A stretch of DNA of 64,000 nucleotides, taken from positions 1-64,000 of the forward strand of contig JAABUA010000003.1 in the NCBI GenBank assembly GCA_011389515.1, in the 5' to 3' direction. Each line of letters starts with the position of its first letter. The stretch's first letter is position 1. The notes under the pieces were generated by a model. That model saw only the letters and a list, made by a program, of their open reading frames with translations, did no database searches and was not told the origin of the DNA. Positions 9,021 to 18,314 of this stretch are shown piece after piece. The stretch is from Desulfobacteraceae bacterium. Lineage in GTDB: Bacteria > Desulfobacterota > Desulfobacteria > Desulfobacterales > Desulfosalsimonadaceae. The position numbers and the translations under genes were made by a program.

Positions 9021-9947
9021 TTATTTTACTTCTCTGGCTGATGCTACAAATTGTAACCATTTGGGTTTGAAACTACAAGGGGGAACACTATCCAGTGTTC
9101 TGAGTTCGAGCGTAGGCCCTTTCAGGTTAAATCGAACATTGGTGAATATTGTTGTCATATGATACAAAAAGGCGGAAAAGGACTGATCGGAGGATTTTTC
9201 AAAAGGGACCTCTTCGCCCAGCACCACGGCCTGGAGAGCGTACCGGACCAGCCTGTCTATCAATTGATCCGGAGACGCAAGTGCTTCCTTGCAGCAAGGC
9301 GGGTTTCCACATCGGCTCGGATCGGTATGGTTCCATATATCAAGGCGCTCTCCGTCCATTCCAAAATCCCTGCTCCTGCTCAGGTCGCAGAGAAAATAGA
9401 ACAAGGGAAGAAGTTCATCCATGCGGCTTATGGAAACATGAAGATGAATCGATGCCGTCCCTTTCATCATTTCATGCCCCCGGGTTCCGCTTTTTGAAAG
9501 ACGCCTGTGCAGCTGCAGATACCGGGCCGTCCGGAGGCATAACGGATAATTGGCCCTTCCGGGAAGGAATCCGATCCCCATGTAGTTTATTCCCAAACGG
9601 TCCCGTATGGTTCCGTTTACATCCTCGATGAATTCAAGCAGGAAATTCAATTTTTTATGGTCGTCGGCAAGCATGGGCGGGCTGCAGTATTCGATCTGCC
9701 CCCCGGGTTCGAACGTCACCAGCATGCCATTATCAAACAACCGATCCGATCCGATTTTTTCTCCGCCAATGTCGCCAAGGAGCGCATCAATACGTGCCAT
9801 ATCCTCAATGCCAAGCATGCCCCCCGGCAGAAACTCATATTCAAAACCGTAGGTCCGATATTTTTTGGGCAGGGTACGGCACAACGTATCCATGTACTGC
9901 TGCCGGAAGGCATCGGCAAGTTCGTTTTTACGGCCGTCTTGTTTCAA
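9021..9947 (-). CDS. Glutamate-cysteine ligase-like protein (GCS2 carboxylate-amine ligase family)
   Basis: 308 residues starting at a TTG with AGGAAAG 5 bases upstream; no ATG gives a better start. Motifs of the GCS2 fold are visible: GFEYEF (34-39, metal and nucleotide binding), FEPGGQIEYCSPP (79-91), MMKGTASIHLHVS (160-172) and the late LELRTLDSVPPCSF. The family joins glutamate to an amine or thiol with ATP (plant-type GshA, EgtA, YbdK). It is shorter than most family members (about 370-450 residues), so substrate assignment is open. It lies 19 bases after the AsnB-like gene and 19 before glutaredoxin, implying one operon that makes and uses a gamma-glutamyl compound (inference). Confidence 0.8.
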   Translation of the reverse strand: MKQDGRKNELADAFRQQYMDTLCRTLPKKYRTYGFEYEFLPGGMLGIEDMARIDALLGDIGGEKIGSDRLFDNGMLVTFEPGGQIEYCSPPMLADDHKKLNFLLEFIEDVNGTIRDRLGINYMGIGFLPGRANYPLCLRTARYLQLHRRLSKSGTRGHEMMKGTASIHLHVSISRMDELLPLFYFLCDLSRSRDFGMDGERLDIWNHTDPSRCGNPPCCKEALASPDQLIDRLVRYALQAVVLGEEVPFEKSSDQSFSAFLYHMTTIFTNVRFNLKGPTLELRTLDSVPPCSFKPKWLQFVASAREVK

Positions 9948-9966
9948 TATGCTTTCCTGTATATGG

Positions 9967-11871
9967 TTATTGAATCATCTGCTCGACCCACAAGGTGAAT
10001 ACAATCACCGAAAAAAGCCGGTCCGCGGACGAAACCAGGGTGTGCGGGCCCACCCCTGCCCCTGTCACGCTTGATGCGAGCGCCTTTACCGAATCTGGAT
10101 CAAGCAGGTTCTGTTTTGCAACGATGCTGCCAAACATAATATCTTTTATAAAATCCGGCAAAGCATTTCTGTCTGAAAGCCAGTCGGCCATGGGAAACGT
10201 AAACGGCTGCTTTCTGCGAAAGGTGGAGACAGGGTCAAGAATCCCGTACTTCAGATATGTATAGCTGCAGATGAACTTTTCCCGGTTCATTGAGAGATTT
10301 GTTTTCATGGATACGGGAAGACCGGCGGCAAATTCCGCGATGCGAAAATCCAAAAGGGGCGTCCGGGTTTCCAGAGAATGGCGCATTGAAATTTTATCAA
10401 GGCGCAGCACCACGTAATCCGGCAGGCGAAATCGTGTTTCATATGCGATGGCCCTGTTGACAGGGTGTTCATCGCCGCATATCACGGGTTTTGCCTCTTC
10501 TTCAAAAAGAGGGTTATCCGGCAGAAATCCAAGCATCCTGTCAAGTTCGTCCATGGAAAACAGGGCCTCTGACTGTATATATCGCTTTCCGGGATCGGTT
10601 CCACCATTCCCGTTGTGCAGCAGGTTTATCAACTCCGGGAATTGAAGGACAAGCTTCCTTCGCTGCGCTGGGGTAAAATCCGGGAAACCGGCAGCGGCCG
10701 CTTCGATCATGAATTTCCGGTAGCCTGCAAAAATTTCATCGGCCCCCTCCCCGGTCAATACGGCCTTGACATCTTTTCCGGCAAGTTCACAGAGCTGGTT
10801 GGTGGGGAGCATCGTGCCCAGCGAAATCGGTTCCTCCACGGCGCTGATGATTTCCGGCAAATCCTTCAGCATTTCCCTGCCACAAGTCGCATGCGTAAGC
10901 CTGGAACGTTCAAATCGCCGGGGCATGGCGGCAAGAAGCTGTTTTACAAAGGGAAGCTCATCGTATTTTTTTTCCGCAAATGAAATGGTGTAGAGGCGCA
11001 TGGACGGCAGAGATACCGATGCAGCAGAAGATACGGCAGACGAATCAATTCCCCCGCTGATAAAACTTCCCAGTTCGACATCCGATCGCAGCCGGATTCT
11101 GACGGCATCTTCGAACAATTCATGAAACCGTTCGGCCGCTTCCGGAAGCGTCATGCGGCTGTGCCTGTCATCGGGACAATAGTTCCAGTATCGAACAATT
11201 TCAAATGTTCCCGTATTCAGGTCAAAAATCAAAAACGACCCCGGCGGCACACGGTGAATCCCTTGAAACAGAGTCTTGCTTCCAGGCACGTAGCGATATG
11301 TAAAATAGGTATGAAGCTTTTCCCGATGGATGGCAGGCCGCATGTTCAATGCCGTAAACAGGGGCTTTATTTCAGAGGCGAAAGCGAATCCTTCGTCATT
11401 ACGGGCATAATACAGGGGCTTGATTCCAAACCGGTCCCTGAATAGTACCAGTCTGTTTCTTACCGGATCATAAATCGCCCCGCCGTACATGCCGTTTACC
11501 AGATCGAGAAAGGCGGTTCCGTTTTTCCGGTACAGATGCAACGCAACCTCGATGTCCCCGCTCGAAACAAAATCACAATCCGATACCATGGGGCGCAGCT
11601 CGATATAATTGTAAATCTGTCCGTTGCAAACGATGGCAGTACCGTCAGCCCTGCTGCATATGGGCTGCATACCGGTGACAAGATCCAGAATGGCGAGCCT
11701 TGCAAGCCCCATTCCTACCGTAAACTTTCCATTTTCCGCCTGGGGGGGGAAAATGGATTCCTTCTGCCCGTCCGGCCCCCTGTGCGACTGCTGCACGCCC
11801 ATTTGCGCGAGCCTCTTTCGAAAGAGATCTTCTTTCAGGCCGTTGGAAACGATGCCATATATTCCGCACAT
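9967..11871 (-). CDS. asnB: Asparagine synthase (glutamine-hydrolysing), AsnB family
   Basis: 634 residues. Met is followed by the catalytic CGIYGIV, so Cys2 is the class II glutaminase nucleophile. The first half has SHRGPDGQ, ARLAILD, CNGQIYNY and SSGDIEV; the second half holds the ATP-pyrophosphatase P-loop SGGIDSSAV and the LTGEGADEIFAGY motif. The family amidates aspartate or, in specialised pathways, other carboxylates using glutamine. It leads a four-gene leftward set with a GCS2 ligase, glutaredoxin and PilZ protein. That context hints at a secondary-metabolite or thiol role instead of, or in addition to, asparagine supply; sequence alone does not decide. Confidence 0.9.
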   Translation of the reverse strand: MCGIYGIVSNGLKEDLFRKRLAQMGVQQSHRGPDGQKESIFPPQAENGKFTVGMGLARLAILDLVTGMQPICSRADGTAIVCNGQIYNYIELRPMVSDCDFVSSGDIEVALHLYRKNGTAFLDLVNGMYGGAIYDPVRNRLVLFRDRFGIKPLYYARNDEGFAFASEIKPLFTALNMRPAIHREKLHTYFTYRYVPGSKTLFQGIHRVPPGSFLIFDLNTGTFEIVRYWNYCPDDRHSRMTLPEAAERFHELFEDAVRIRLRSDVELGSFISGGIDSSAVSSAASVSLPSMRLYTISFAEKKYDELPFVKQLLAAMPRRFERSRLTHATCGREMLKDLPEIISAVEEPISLGTMLPTNQLCELAGKDVKAVLTGEGADEIFAGYRKFMIEAAAAGFPDFTPAQRRKLVLQFPELINLLHNGNGGTDPGKRYIQSEALFSMDELDRMLGFLPDNPLFEEEAKPVICGDEHPVNRAIAYETRFRLPDYVVLRLDKISMRHSLETRTPLLDFRIAEFAAGLPVSMKTNLSMNREKFICSYTYLKYGILDPVSTFRRKQPFTFPMADWLSDRNALPDFIKDIMFGSIVAKQNLLDPDSVKALASSVTGAGVGPHTLVSSADRLFSVIVFTLWVEQMIQ

Positions 11872-11895
11872 ACTCGCCTTGCCACCAAACCGTTT

Positions 11896-11924
11896 TTGAC
11901 AACACGGTCTATTCTATTTATATT
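11896..11924 (+). promoter_or_regulatory. Sigma-70-type promoter for the CULT gene
   Basis: TTGACA (11896-11901), a 17-base spacer and TATATT (11919-11924) give a near-consensus housekeeping promoter reading rightward. The predicted start of transcription near 11931 leaves an untranslated leader of about 40 bases before the ATG at 11970. It sits in the 98-base gap between the divergent asnB and CULT genes. Confidence 0.65.
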
Positions 11925-11969
11925 ATAAATGCATGGTTGGTAAAAGTAAGTCTTTAATAGAAAAATGCG

Positions 11970-12416
11970 ATGAAATCAACAGTTTCCGGTATAAATCATT
12001 TCGCCTTACGGCAGCATAGAACGCCGTCACAAAACGACTTCTTCGTTACTTTACGCGCGGATACGAACCAAGAGCCCGAAAATGCAGAAAAAGACACATG
12101 CGATGACGATCTCATATGCCGACAGTGCCGGTTTGCCATAACCAACGAAACAAACCGTATTACCGTCAATGGCGCCCATTGCCATACCTTTGCCAATCCT
12201 CATGGTATCGTATTTGAAATCGGCTGCTTCAAGAAAGCGGACGGATGCGCTGTCATAGGGCACCCGACAAGCGAATTTTCATGGTTTCCGCCCCACTTGT
12301 GGCAAACGGCCATATGCGGATTCTGCCTGTCTCACCTGGGATGGCGGTTCTCCACCTCCGGCAATATGGTTTTCTGGGGGTTGATTCTTGATCGTTTGAT
12401 ACAGGCGGATCTCTGA
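11970..12416 (+). CDS. CULT-domain protein (bacterial cereblon-like, thalidomide-binding fold)
   Basis: 148 residues. Residues from about 45 onward match the CULT domain: a CRQCRFAIT zinc knuckle, GAHCHTFANPHG, a second knuckle CGFCLSHLGWRF, and the three tryptophans of the ligand cage in SWFPPHLW and GWRF, equivalent to human cereblon W380, W386 and W400. FWGLILDRL closes the domain as in cereblon. The four cysteines for Zn2+ are present. The N-terminal 40 residues are unassigned. Single-domain CULT proteins are known in other bacteria (for example Magnetospirillum); their physiological ligand is debated, cyclic imides from protein damage being one idea. The start lacks a clear Shine-Dalgarno. 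Confidence 0.9.
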   Translation: MKSTVSGINHFALRQHRTPSQNDFFVTLRADTNQEPENAEKDTCDDDLICRQCRFAITNETNRITVNGAHCHTFANPHGIVFEIGCFKKADGCAVIGHPTSEFSWFPPHLWQTAICGFCLSHLGWRFSTSGNMVFWGLILDRLIQADL

Positions 12417-12555
12417 TTTTATTTTTTTATATTGACTTTATATCTTTACATTCGGTATTAAGAAAAATTTTACCAAAACCATCCGGTCATTCACCGCCTG
12501 ACAGTGGCACAAAAATGCAAAAGTAGCAGATTCCGGTTGGCATATTCTATGCTAA

Positions 12556-12680
12556 AAGCTATCTCAAAAAAAAGATCGCGCCCGCTGGCAAGGCGTGAGG
12601 CGATGAAAAAGCGGAACATATACGTAATATGTGAGCATTTTGAAGAGCCTCACAACGCCGCCAGAGGGTGTTGTTTTTTT
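12556..12680 (+). repeat. Hairpin element with CAAGGC/AACGCC core
   Basis: Begins AAGCTATCTCAAAAAAAAG, the same end as the elements at 24629 and 59358. CTGGCAAGGCGTGAGGC (12585-12601) pairs imperfectly with GCCTCACAACGCCGCCAG (12647-12664), and a small inner palindrome ACATATACGTAATATGT marks the apex. It is non-coding; the stretch 12417-12948 otherwise holds only this and the next repeat. Confidence 0.7.
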
Positions 12681-12712
12681 ATGTAACATTTGTAATGGTA
12701 TGAAACAATTTT

Positions 12713-12887
12713 GATGAACTCGTAAAAAGTCGGTTTTTAGATGGTGCTGTAAAAAGTTCAAGATCAAGGCTTGCGCGATTCCGAAGAATGCAGTGTACTT
12801 AGCTGTACGTGTATGTGTACAAGGCGTAAGCCGCAAATTCTGAGGAATCGCGCATAACGCAGATATTGGACTTTTTACGGTGCCATC
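12713..12887 (+). repeat. GTAAAAAGT hairpin element, copy 1
   Basis: A lead GATGAACTCGTAAAAAGTC precedes the 18-base end at 12740-12757, which pairs with its imperfect inverse ACTTTTTACGGTGCCATC at 12870-12887. The inner part has TTCAAGATCAAGGC on the left and AACGCAGATATTGGA on the right. Further copies are at 19623-19775 and 53181-53332; this copy is about 23 bases longer in the apex. Confidence 0.85.
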
Positions 12888-12948
12888 AATTTTCGAAACA
12901 TCGGGAATACCGTTTAATCATTATCACTATTTGAAGGCAGCATAATCG

Positions 12949-15039
12949 ATGGCATCTAATGAAATTATAAACGTCCGAAACATTGGTATCAGCGCACATA
13001 TCGACTCGGGCAAGACAACACTGACGGAACGCATACTGTTTCTCACAAAACGCATCCACCGCATTCATGAAGTACGGGGGAAAGACGGCGTTGGCGCCAC
13101 AATGGACTCCATGGAGCTGGAGAAGGAACGCGGTATTACCATTGCGTCCGCTGCAACCTATTGCACATGGAAAAACCACGAAATCAATATTATCGACACC
13201 CCCGGTCACGTGGATTTCACCATAGAAGTCGAAAGAGCCCTCCGGGTAATGGACGGCAGCGTTCTGGTGCTGTGCGGCGTAGGGGGCGTCCAGTCGCAGT
13301 CCATAACGGTGGACACGCAGATGAAGCGCTATAATGTCCCCTGCATCGCATTTATCAACAAATGCGACAGAAGCGGCGCGAACCCGGATAGGATTATATC
13401 CCAGCTGAGGGAAAAACTGGGGCATAATGCCATTGCCCTGCAGGTTCCCATCGGCCTCGAATCCGCGCACGAAGGGGTGATCGACCTGGTTACCATGAAG
13501 GCGCTTTACTTTGACGGCGAATCCGGCCAGGAAATCAGGGAAGCGGAAATCCCGGATCACCTTGTTGAAACCGCACGCAGCAAAAGGGAAGAAATGCTGG
13601 ATGCCGCATCCATGTTTTCAGATGAATTAACCGAAGCGATCTTAGACGATGCAGAAATTGATGAAAAACTCATCCGCGGCGCCATTCGCAAGGGCTTGCT
13701 GCTGCACAAACTGACTCCGGTGCTTATGGGATCGGCATACAAAAACAAGGGCATTCAACCGCTGCTGGACGGTTTTTGCCATTATCTGCCGTCTCCGAAA
13801 GATGTTGAAAACCATGCCCTCGATATTGAAGACAATGAGGCAAAAGTAATCCTGAAGCCGGACAGCACAGCCCCCCTGGTTGCCCTTGCATTCAAGCTTG
13901 AAGACACCAGCTACGGCCAGTTGACCTATATCCGGGTGTATCAGGGTCGCCTGGCAAAATCCGAAACCATGTTCAACATGCGGACGGGCAAAAAAATCAA
14001 AATTGGACGGATTGTCCGGATGCATGCCAATAAAATGGAAGATGTTGAAGTAATTGGGGCAGGTTTTATCGGAGCGCTTTTTGGCATTGATTGTGCCTCC
14101 GGTGACACATTTGTCGCTCCCGGCATCAATGTTTCCATGTCTTCCATGTATGTCCCCGACCCGGTTATCTCCTTGTCCGTGAAACCAAAGGATCACAAAT
14201 CCGAAGCAAACATGTCCAAGGCGTTGAACCGGTTTGTAAAAGAGGACCCGACCTTCAACACGAGCTTTAACGACGAAACCGGCGAAACGCTTATCTCCGG
14301 AATGGGAGAGCTGCACCTTGAAATCTATATCGAACGGATGAAAAGGGAATACAGCGTGGAAATCACCACCGGCGAACCCAGGGTTGCCTATCGTGAGACC
14401 ATCACCCAGACCGCCCCGTTTGATTATATCCACAAAAAACAGACCGGCGGCTCCGGACAGTTCGGCCGGGTGGCCGGATACATGGAACCGGCCCCGGATA
14501 TCGAATTTGAGTTTGAAAACAAGGTAACCGGCGGAAACATCCCGACCCAGTACATTTCGGCTTGTGAAAAAGGCTTTGCCGCCTCCATGAAAAAAGGACC
14601 GTGGATGAAGTATCCCGTCAATGGAATCAAGATTGTATTGAATGACGGTGCCTCTCATGCGGTGGATTCTTCGGAAATGGCGTTCCAGGCTGCGGCACGC
14701 GGCGCGTTTCAACAGGCATATAACAGGGCCACCCCGGTACTGCTTGAACCGGTTATGAAAGTTGTGGTGGAAACGCCCGGTGAATTTTTCGGCAATGTCA
14801 TGGCGTCGCTCAACCAGCGCCGTGGTATGATCGTCGGTTCCCACGATGAAGGTGTCACCTCCTCGATCGAAGCCCAGGTCCCCCTTGCTGAAATGTTCGG
14901 ATATGCCACGGTGCTGCGTTCGCTCACTCAGGGCAAGGCGCAGTTTACAATGGAGTTTTCCGCATATAAGGAGGTCCCCAAGTCCATTGTTGAAGAAATT
15001 TCGAAAAAACGCGCTTCCGCAGACAGTTCCGGCGCCTGA
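12949..15039 (+). CDS. fusA: Elongation factor G, mitochondrial-EFG1-like (spd) type
   Basis: 696 residues, full length. G1 is AHIDSGKTT, with Ser where most bacterial EF-Gs have Ala (AHIDAGKTT); G3 is DTPGHVDFT and G4 NKCDR. The C-terminal domains include the IV/V signatures and end [20 protein letters not shown]. The HIDSGKTT form and overall sequence resemble mitochondrial EFG1 and the spdEFG1 translocase known from spirochaetes, planctomycetes and deltaproteobacteria, where a second paralogue (spdEFG2) usually serves recycling. The gene is not in a str operon; it follows two repeats and precedes an unknown ATPase gene. AAGG precedes the ATG. Confidence 0.95.
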   Translation: MASNEIINVRNIGISAHIDSGKTTLTERILFLTKRIHRIHEVRGKDGVGATMDSMELEKERGITIASAATYCTWKNHEINIIDTPGHVDFTIEVERALRVMDGSVLVLCGVGGVQSQSITVDTQMKRYNVPCIAFINKCDRSGANPDRIISQLREKLGHNAIALQVPIGLESAHEGVIDLVTMKALYFDGESGQEIREAEIPDHLVETARSKREEMLDAASMFSDELTEAILDDAEIDEKLIRGAIRKGLLLHKLTPVLMGSAYKNKGIQPLLDGFCHYLPSPKDVENHALDIEDNEAKVILKPDSTAPLVALAFKLEDTSYGQLTYIRVYQGRLAKSETMFNMRTGKKIKIGRIVRMHANKMEDVEVIGAGFIGALFGIDCASGDTFVAPGINVSMSSMYVPDPVISLSVKPKDHKSEANMSKALNRFVKEDPTFNTSFNDETGETLISGMGELHLEIYIERMKREYSVEITTGEPRVAYRETITQTAPFDYIHKKQTGGSGQFGRVAGYMEPAPDIEFEFENKVTGGNIPTQYISACEKGFAASMKKGPWMKYPVNGIKIVLNDGASHAVDSSEMAFQAAARGAFQQAYNRATPVLLEPVMKVVVETPGEFFGNVMASLNQRRGMIVGSHDEGVTSSIEAQVPLAEMFGYATVLRSLTQGKAQFTMEFSAYKEVPKSIVEEISKKRASADSSGA

Positions 15040-15149
15040 CAGGCGCTGTGGACAAAGGGAGAATCGCATGATCATGGCCGGCCCGGGTCTATGGACAGGG
15101 GCTGAAAATACGCCAAACATAAAAACCATATATATGGAGCACAGTATAG

Positions 15150-15857
15150 ATGTTAAAAAATATTTTCAATGTACCCTATCCCGGCGAGCCGGACGGCGAC
15201 AGGCCCATAGAAATCATTAAGCCGGGTGGATTCGCCGCCATAATTGCCAGGGCCGGGGTCGGCAAAACTGCATTGCTTGTTCAAATCGCCATCAACGGCA
15301 TGCTCCGCGAAAAAAACATTCTCCACATTTCTACGGCGGATCCGGTTGAAAAGGTTGACTTGTGGTACAAGGAAGTGTTTCAACGGTTGGGCCAGGAACA
15401 TGACTCCCTGAAGAGCAACAAAATTAAGGATCAACTGCTCAGGCATCGCTTCATAATGACCTTTGAGACGGAAACCTTCAGTATCGCCAAGCTCAAGAAA
15501 AGAGTCAACGAACTGATCTCACAGGAAATTTTTATACCGGCACAAATCATGATCGATGATTTTTCCTTTGAAAAGGTTTCCGAGGAAGAGATTGCCGATC
15601 TCAAAAAATTCGTGGAAAGCAACAACCTGGTATTCTGGTTCACCATACGGTCACACCGGGATGAACCGATCAGTGAAATTAACATTCCTACCCGGTTAAT
15701 GCCCATGATCGGCTGGTTCAATTATATGATCCGTCTCGAACCGGAAAACGATCGCATCTACGTCAGGCAGGTTGCCACCGACGGGAATGCCAATGAAAAC
15801 GGCAGCGTCTTGTTTCTCGACCCCTCATCCCTTCTGATCCGCGAACTGGAGGGATAG
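15150..15857 (+). CDS. P-loop ATPase of the RecA/KaiC-like fold, function unknown
   Basis: 235 residues. IIARAGVGKTALLVQIA (around 31-47) is a Walker A motif of the RecA superfamily, and the hydrophobic strand QIMIDDFSF with tandem Asp is the likely Walker B. No zinc finger, DNA-binding loop or membrane segment is evident. The N-terminus FNVPYPGEP and C-terminus are not of a family I can name. It lies 110 bases after fusA and 19 before mnmA, so it may share the tRNA-modification transcript. A GGAG about 10 bases before the ATG supports the start. Confidence 0.75.
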   Translation: MLKNIFNVPYPGEPDGDRPIEIIKPGGFAAIIARAGVGKTALLVQIAINGMLREKNILHISTADPVEKVDLWYKEVFQRLGQEHDSLKSNKIKDQLLRHRFIMTFETETFSIAKLKKRVNELISQEIFIPAQIMIDDFSFEKVSEEEIADLKKFVESNNLVFWFTIRSHRDEPISEINIPTRLMPMIGWFNYMIRLEPENDRIYVRQVATDGNANENGSVLFLDPSSLLIRELEG

Positions 15858-15876
15858 GAAATCCGGTCACTTTCCA

Positions 15877-16932
15877 ATGCCCCGAATCGAGAAAAACATA
15901 ACCGCCGTTGCAGTAAGCGGCGGCATCGACTCCCTTGTCAGCGCCTTTTTGCTTAAACAGCAGGGCGTTGACATATTCGGGGTGCATTTTATCACCGGGT
16001 ACGAAACCCTCTCCGGGCGGTATGACCCGCAGCCGCGAATCAATCATCTTTCCCGCCTGCTCGGCATAAAAATCCACGTCATAGACATTCGTGATATATT
16101 TGAGAAGCGGGTTGTCACGTACTTTGTCAACTCGTATGTCTCTGGAAAGACGCCCAATCCATGCATGCTCTGCAACCGGGAAATCAAGTTCGGCGTAATG
16201 CTCGAGCACGCACGCAAACAGGGTGCCACGCGGCTTGCGACCGGTCATTACGCAAGAATGGAAAAGGATGAGAATGAACGTTTTTACCTGAAAAAAGGCA
16301 TTGATGCCAAAAAAGACCAGAGTTATTTTCTGGCAATGCTTGATTCGGACCAGCGGGCACATGCGTGTTTCGTGCTGGGCGAAAAAACAAAAACAGAAGT
16401 CCGCCGGATTGCGGAAAAAAACAGCCTGCAGCCGTTCAGCGAAAAAGAAAGCCAGGATATATGCTTTATAAAGGGGATATCCTGCCAGGATTTTATCGCA
16501 TCAAAGCTCCATAGACGCTTTGAAAACGGCGATATTGTCAATGCAAAAGGCGATATCGTTGGACGTCATCACGGGTTGTTCCGCTATACAATAGGCCAGC
16601 GCAGGGGCATCAACTGTCCTGCTTCAAAACCCTATTACGTGCGGGAAATAGACGTAGCGCAAAATCGACTGGTGGTGGGCTTCAAAGATGAATTATATAA
16701 AAACCGATGCGATATTTCCGGTGTCAACTGGATCTTTCCCGGAATAAGAGGGCCGGTGAACGTAAAAACCCGGATCCGGTACAGACACAAGGCGGTTGAT
16801 TCCCTCTTGACACCAACGGGTGACCACACGGCGACCATTGACTTCAAGGACCCGCAAGCCGCTGTCACGCCGGGGCAGGCGGCCGTCTGCTACATTGAAG
16901 ATCGCATCGTCGCTGCGGGATGGATCGAATGA
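15877..16932 (+). CDS. mnmA: tRNA-specific 2-thiouridylase MnmA
   Basis: 351 residues, typical length. The PP-loop AVSGGIDSLVS binds ATP, NPCMLCNREIKFG carries the first catalytic cysteine (of the pair CMLC), and SQDICFIKG carries the second. GQRRGI and YVREIDVAQNRLVVG belong to the tRNA-binding and C-terminal beta-barrel domains. MnmA thiolates uridine 34 of Lys, Glu and Gln tRNAs using persulfide sulfur. The stop overlaps the downstream mtaB start (ATGA), so two tRNA sulfur-modification enzymes are translationally coupled. Confidence 0.95.
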   Translation: MPRIEKNITAVAVSGGIDSLVSAFLLKQQGVDIFGVHFITGYETLSGRYDPQPRINHLSRLLGIKIHVIDIRDIFEKRVVTYFVNSYVSGKTPNPCMLCNREIKFGVMLEHARKQGATRLATGHYARMEKDENERFYLKKGIDAKKDQSYFLAMLDSDQRAHACFVLGEKTKTEVRRIAEKNSLQPFSEKESQDICFIKGISCQDFIASKLHRRFENGDIVNAKGDIVGRHHGLFRYTIGQRRGINCPASKPYYVREIDVAQNRLVVGFKDELYKNRCDISGVNWIFPGIRGPVNVKTRIRYRHKAVDSLLTPTGDHTATIDFKDPQAAVTPGQAAVCYIEDRIVAAGWIE

Positions 16933-18314
16933 AACCTGCATTTATAACACTGGGCTGCAAGGTCAACCAGGCCGAATCCGAAGCGCTTGCGTCATACGCC
17001 GAAACCCACGTCGGTGCGGCCCATTCCGGTGACGCAACAACCGGTATATGCGTTGTCAACACCTGCTGTGTCACTGCAAAAGCGGCGATGCAATCGCGCC
17101 AGGCCATACGAAAAGTTATACGAAATCACCCGGCCGCGACCATTGTCGTCACCGGTTGCTATGCCCAGGTGCAGCCGGATGAAATCCGTTCTATCCAAGG
17201 GGTTGACTATATCATCGGGCAATCGGATAAACACCGCATTCTTGATATCATTGATGCTGCCCCTGGGAAAAAGTCTGTCTCGCCCCTTGTCATAAATGAA
17301 TCCATATCGGCAAAACGGATTTTTGACCGGATGCCGGCGCCTTCCTTTGGAAAAAGGACGCGCCCGTTTCTAAAAATTCAGGATGGCTGCAATTCCTTCT
17401 GCACGTATTGCATCGTCCCGTACAGCCGGGGCAGGAGTCGCAGCCTGCCGCCGGATCAGGTCATGGCAGAACTCGATGCGCTGATTCAAAAAGGGGCAAA
17501 AGAGATTGTGCTCACGGGCATTCATCTTGGCCGATGGGGAACGGATATTTCCGGCGGGTTTGATCTTCTTCGGCTTCTGGAAACCATCCAGCATCGCCCC
17601 GGCTTGCAAAGACTGCGCCTGAGTTCCCTGGAACCGACCGAAATATCCGATCCGCTGCTTGATTTCATCAGCAGATCCCCCAAGATCTGCCGCCACTTTC
17701 ATGTTCCGCTTCAAAGCGGGGACCCTGAAATACTGAAGCGGATGAACCGCCATTATCCGCCGGCAAATTTTGCGGAAATCATTAGGAAAATACACGAACG
17801 GATGGAAGATGCCGCCATAGGTGCGGATGTTATGGTCGGCTTTCCCGGAGAAACAGACGCTGCTTTTGCAAACACCCGAAACCTTATCGCAGGCCTTCCA
17901 ATTTCCTACCTGCATGTTTTTCCCTTTTCCCCGCGGCCCCCTGCTCCTGCAGCGGACTACCCGGATCAGGTCCCTGCACAGATCGCCAGGCAGCGGGCCG
18001 ACATTCTTTCTGCACTTGGGAAATCCAAGAAAGCCTGTTTTTACAAAAAAATGACAGGGAAAACCCTGGAAGTGATCATTGAAAAAAAAATTGATAAACC
18101 CGGTTTTTTTTATAAAGGACTTTCTTCAAACTATATTCCGGTATATATTCAAAATAGTATACAGACCGAAACGAATCGTATGGCATCCTGCCGTATTACA
18201 GGTGTCGATGAAGATCTGTGCGTATCGGCCATGCTTCAAAGCAGCTGCACTAAAAAGCGAGAAGGTGCACTTCCCGACTCACCATTAACCGATATCAACC
18301 GGACAACATCATGA
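16929..18314 (+). CDS. mtaB: tRNA t6A37 methylthiotransferase MtaB (MiaB-like radical SAM)
   Basis: 461 residues from the ATG at 16929, which overlaps the mnmA stop; the family begins with M-x3-F-x-TLGCKVNQ, matching this start better than the ATG 9 bases earlier. The N-terminal UPF0004 domain has cysteines in TLGCKVNQ, NTCCVT and GCYAQ for the auxiliary [4Fe-4S] cluster. The radical SAM motif is CNSFCTYC, and a TRAM-like tail follows. It adds a methylthio group to threonylcarbamoyladenosine 37. The merR start overlaps its stop (ATGA). Confidence 0.93.
   Translation: MKPAFITLGCKVNQAESEALASYAETHVGAAHSGDATTGICVVNTCCVTAKAAMQSRQAIRKVIRNHPAATIVVTGCYAQVQPDEIRSIQGVDYIIGQSDKHRILDIIDAAPGKKSVSPLVINESISAKRIFDRMPAPSFGKRTRPFLKIQDGCNSFCTYCIVPYSRGRSRSLPPDQVMAELDALIQKGAKEIVLTGIHLGRWGTDISGGFDLLRLLETIQHRPGLQRLRLSSLEPTEISDPLLDFISRSPKICRHFHVPLQSGDPEILKRMNRHYPPANFAEIIRKIHERMEDAAIGADVMVGFPGETDAAFANTRNLIAGLPISYLHVFPFSPRPPAPAADYPDQVPAQIARQRADILSALGKSKKACFYKKMTGKTLEVIIEKKIDKPGFFYKGLSSNYIPVYIQNSIQTETNRMASCRITGVDEDLCVSAMLQSSCTKKREGALPDSPLTDINRTTS

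Noticed and set aside
12505-12519. Possible sigma-54 promoter (TGGCACAAAAATGC)
   Set aside because: Spacing between GG and GC is one base short and no gene begins nearby in a suitable place; only the element at 45266 fits fully.
12504-12686. Short rightward open frame in the gap before fusA
   Set aside because: It runs through the hairpin element, has no ribosome site and no similarity to proteins I recognise.
13642-15129. 495-codon open frame antisense to the EF-G gene
   Set aside because: It lies entirely across fusA, has no family motif and no ribosome site, and its His/Gly-rich composition is typical of antisense frames in GC-rich codon bias.
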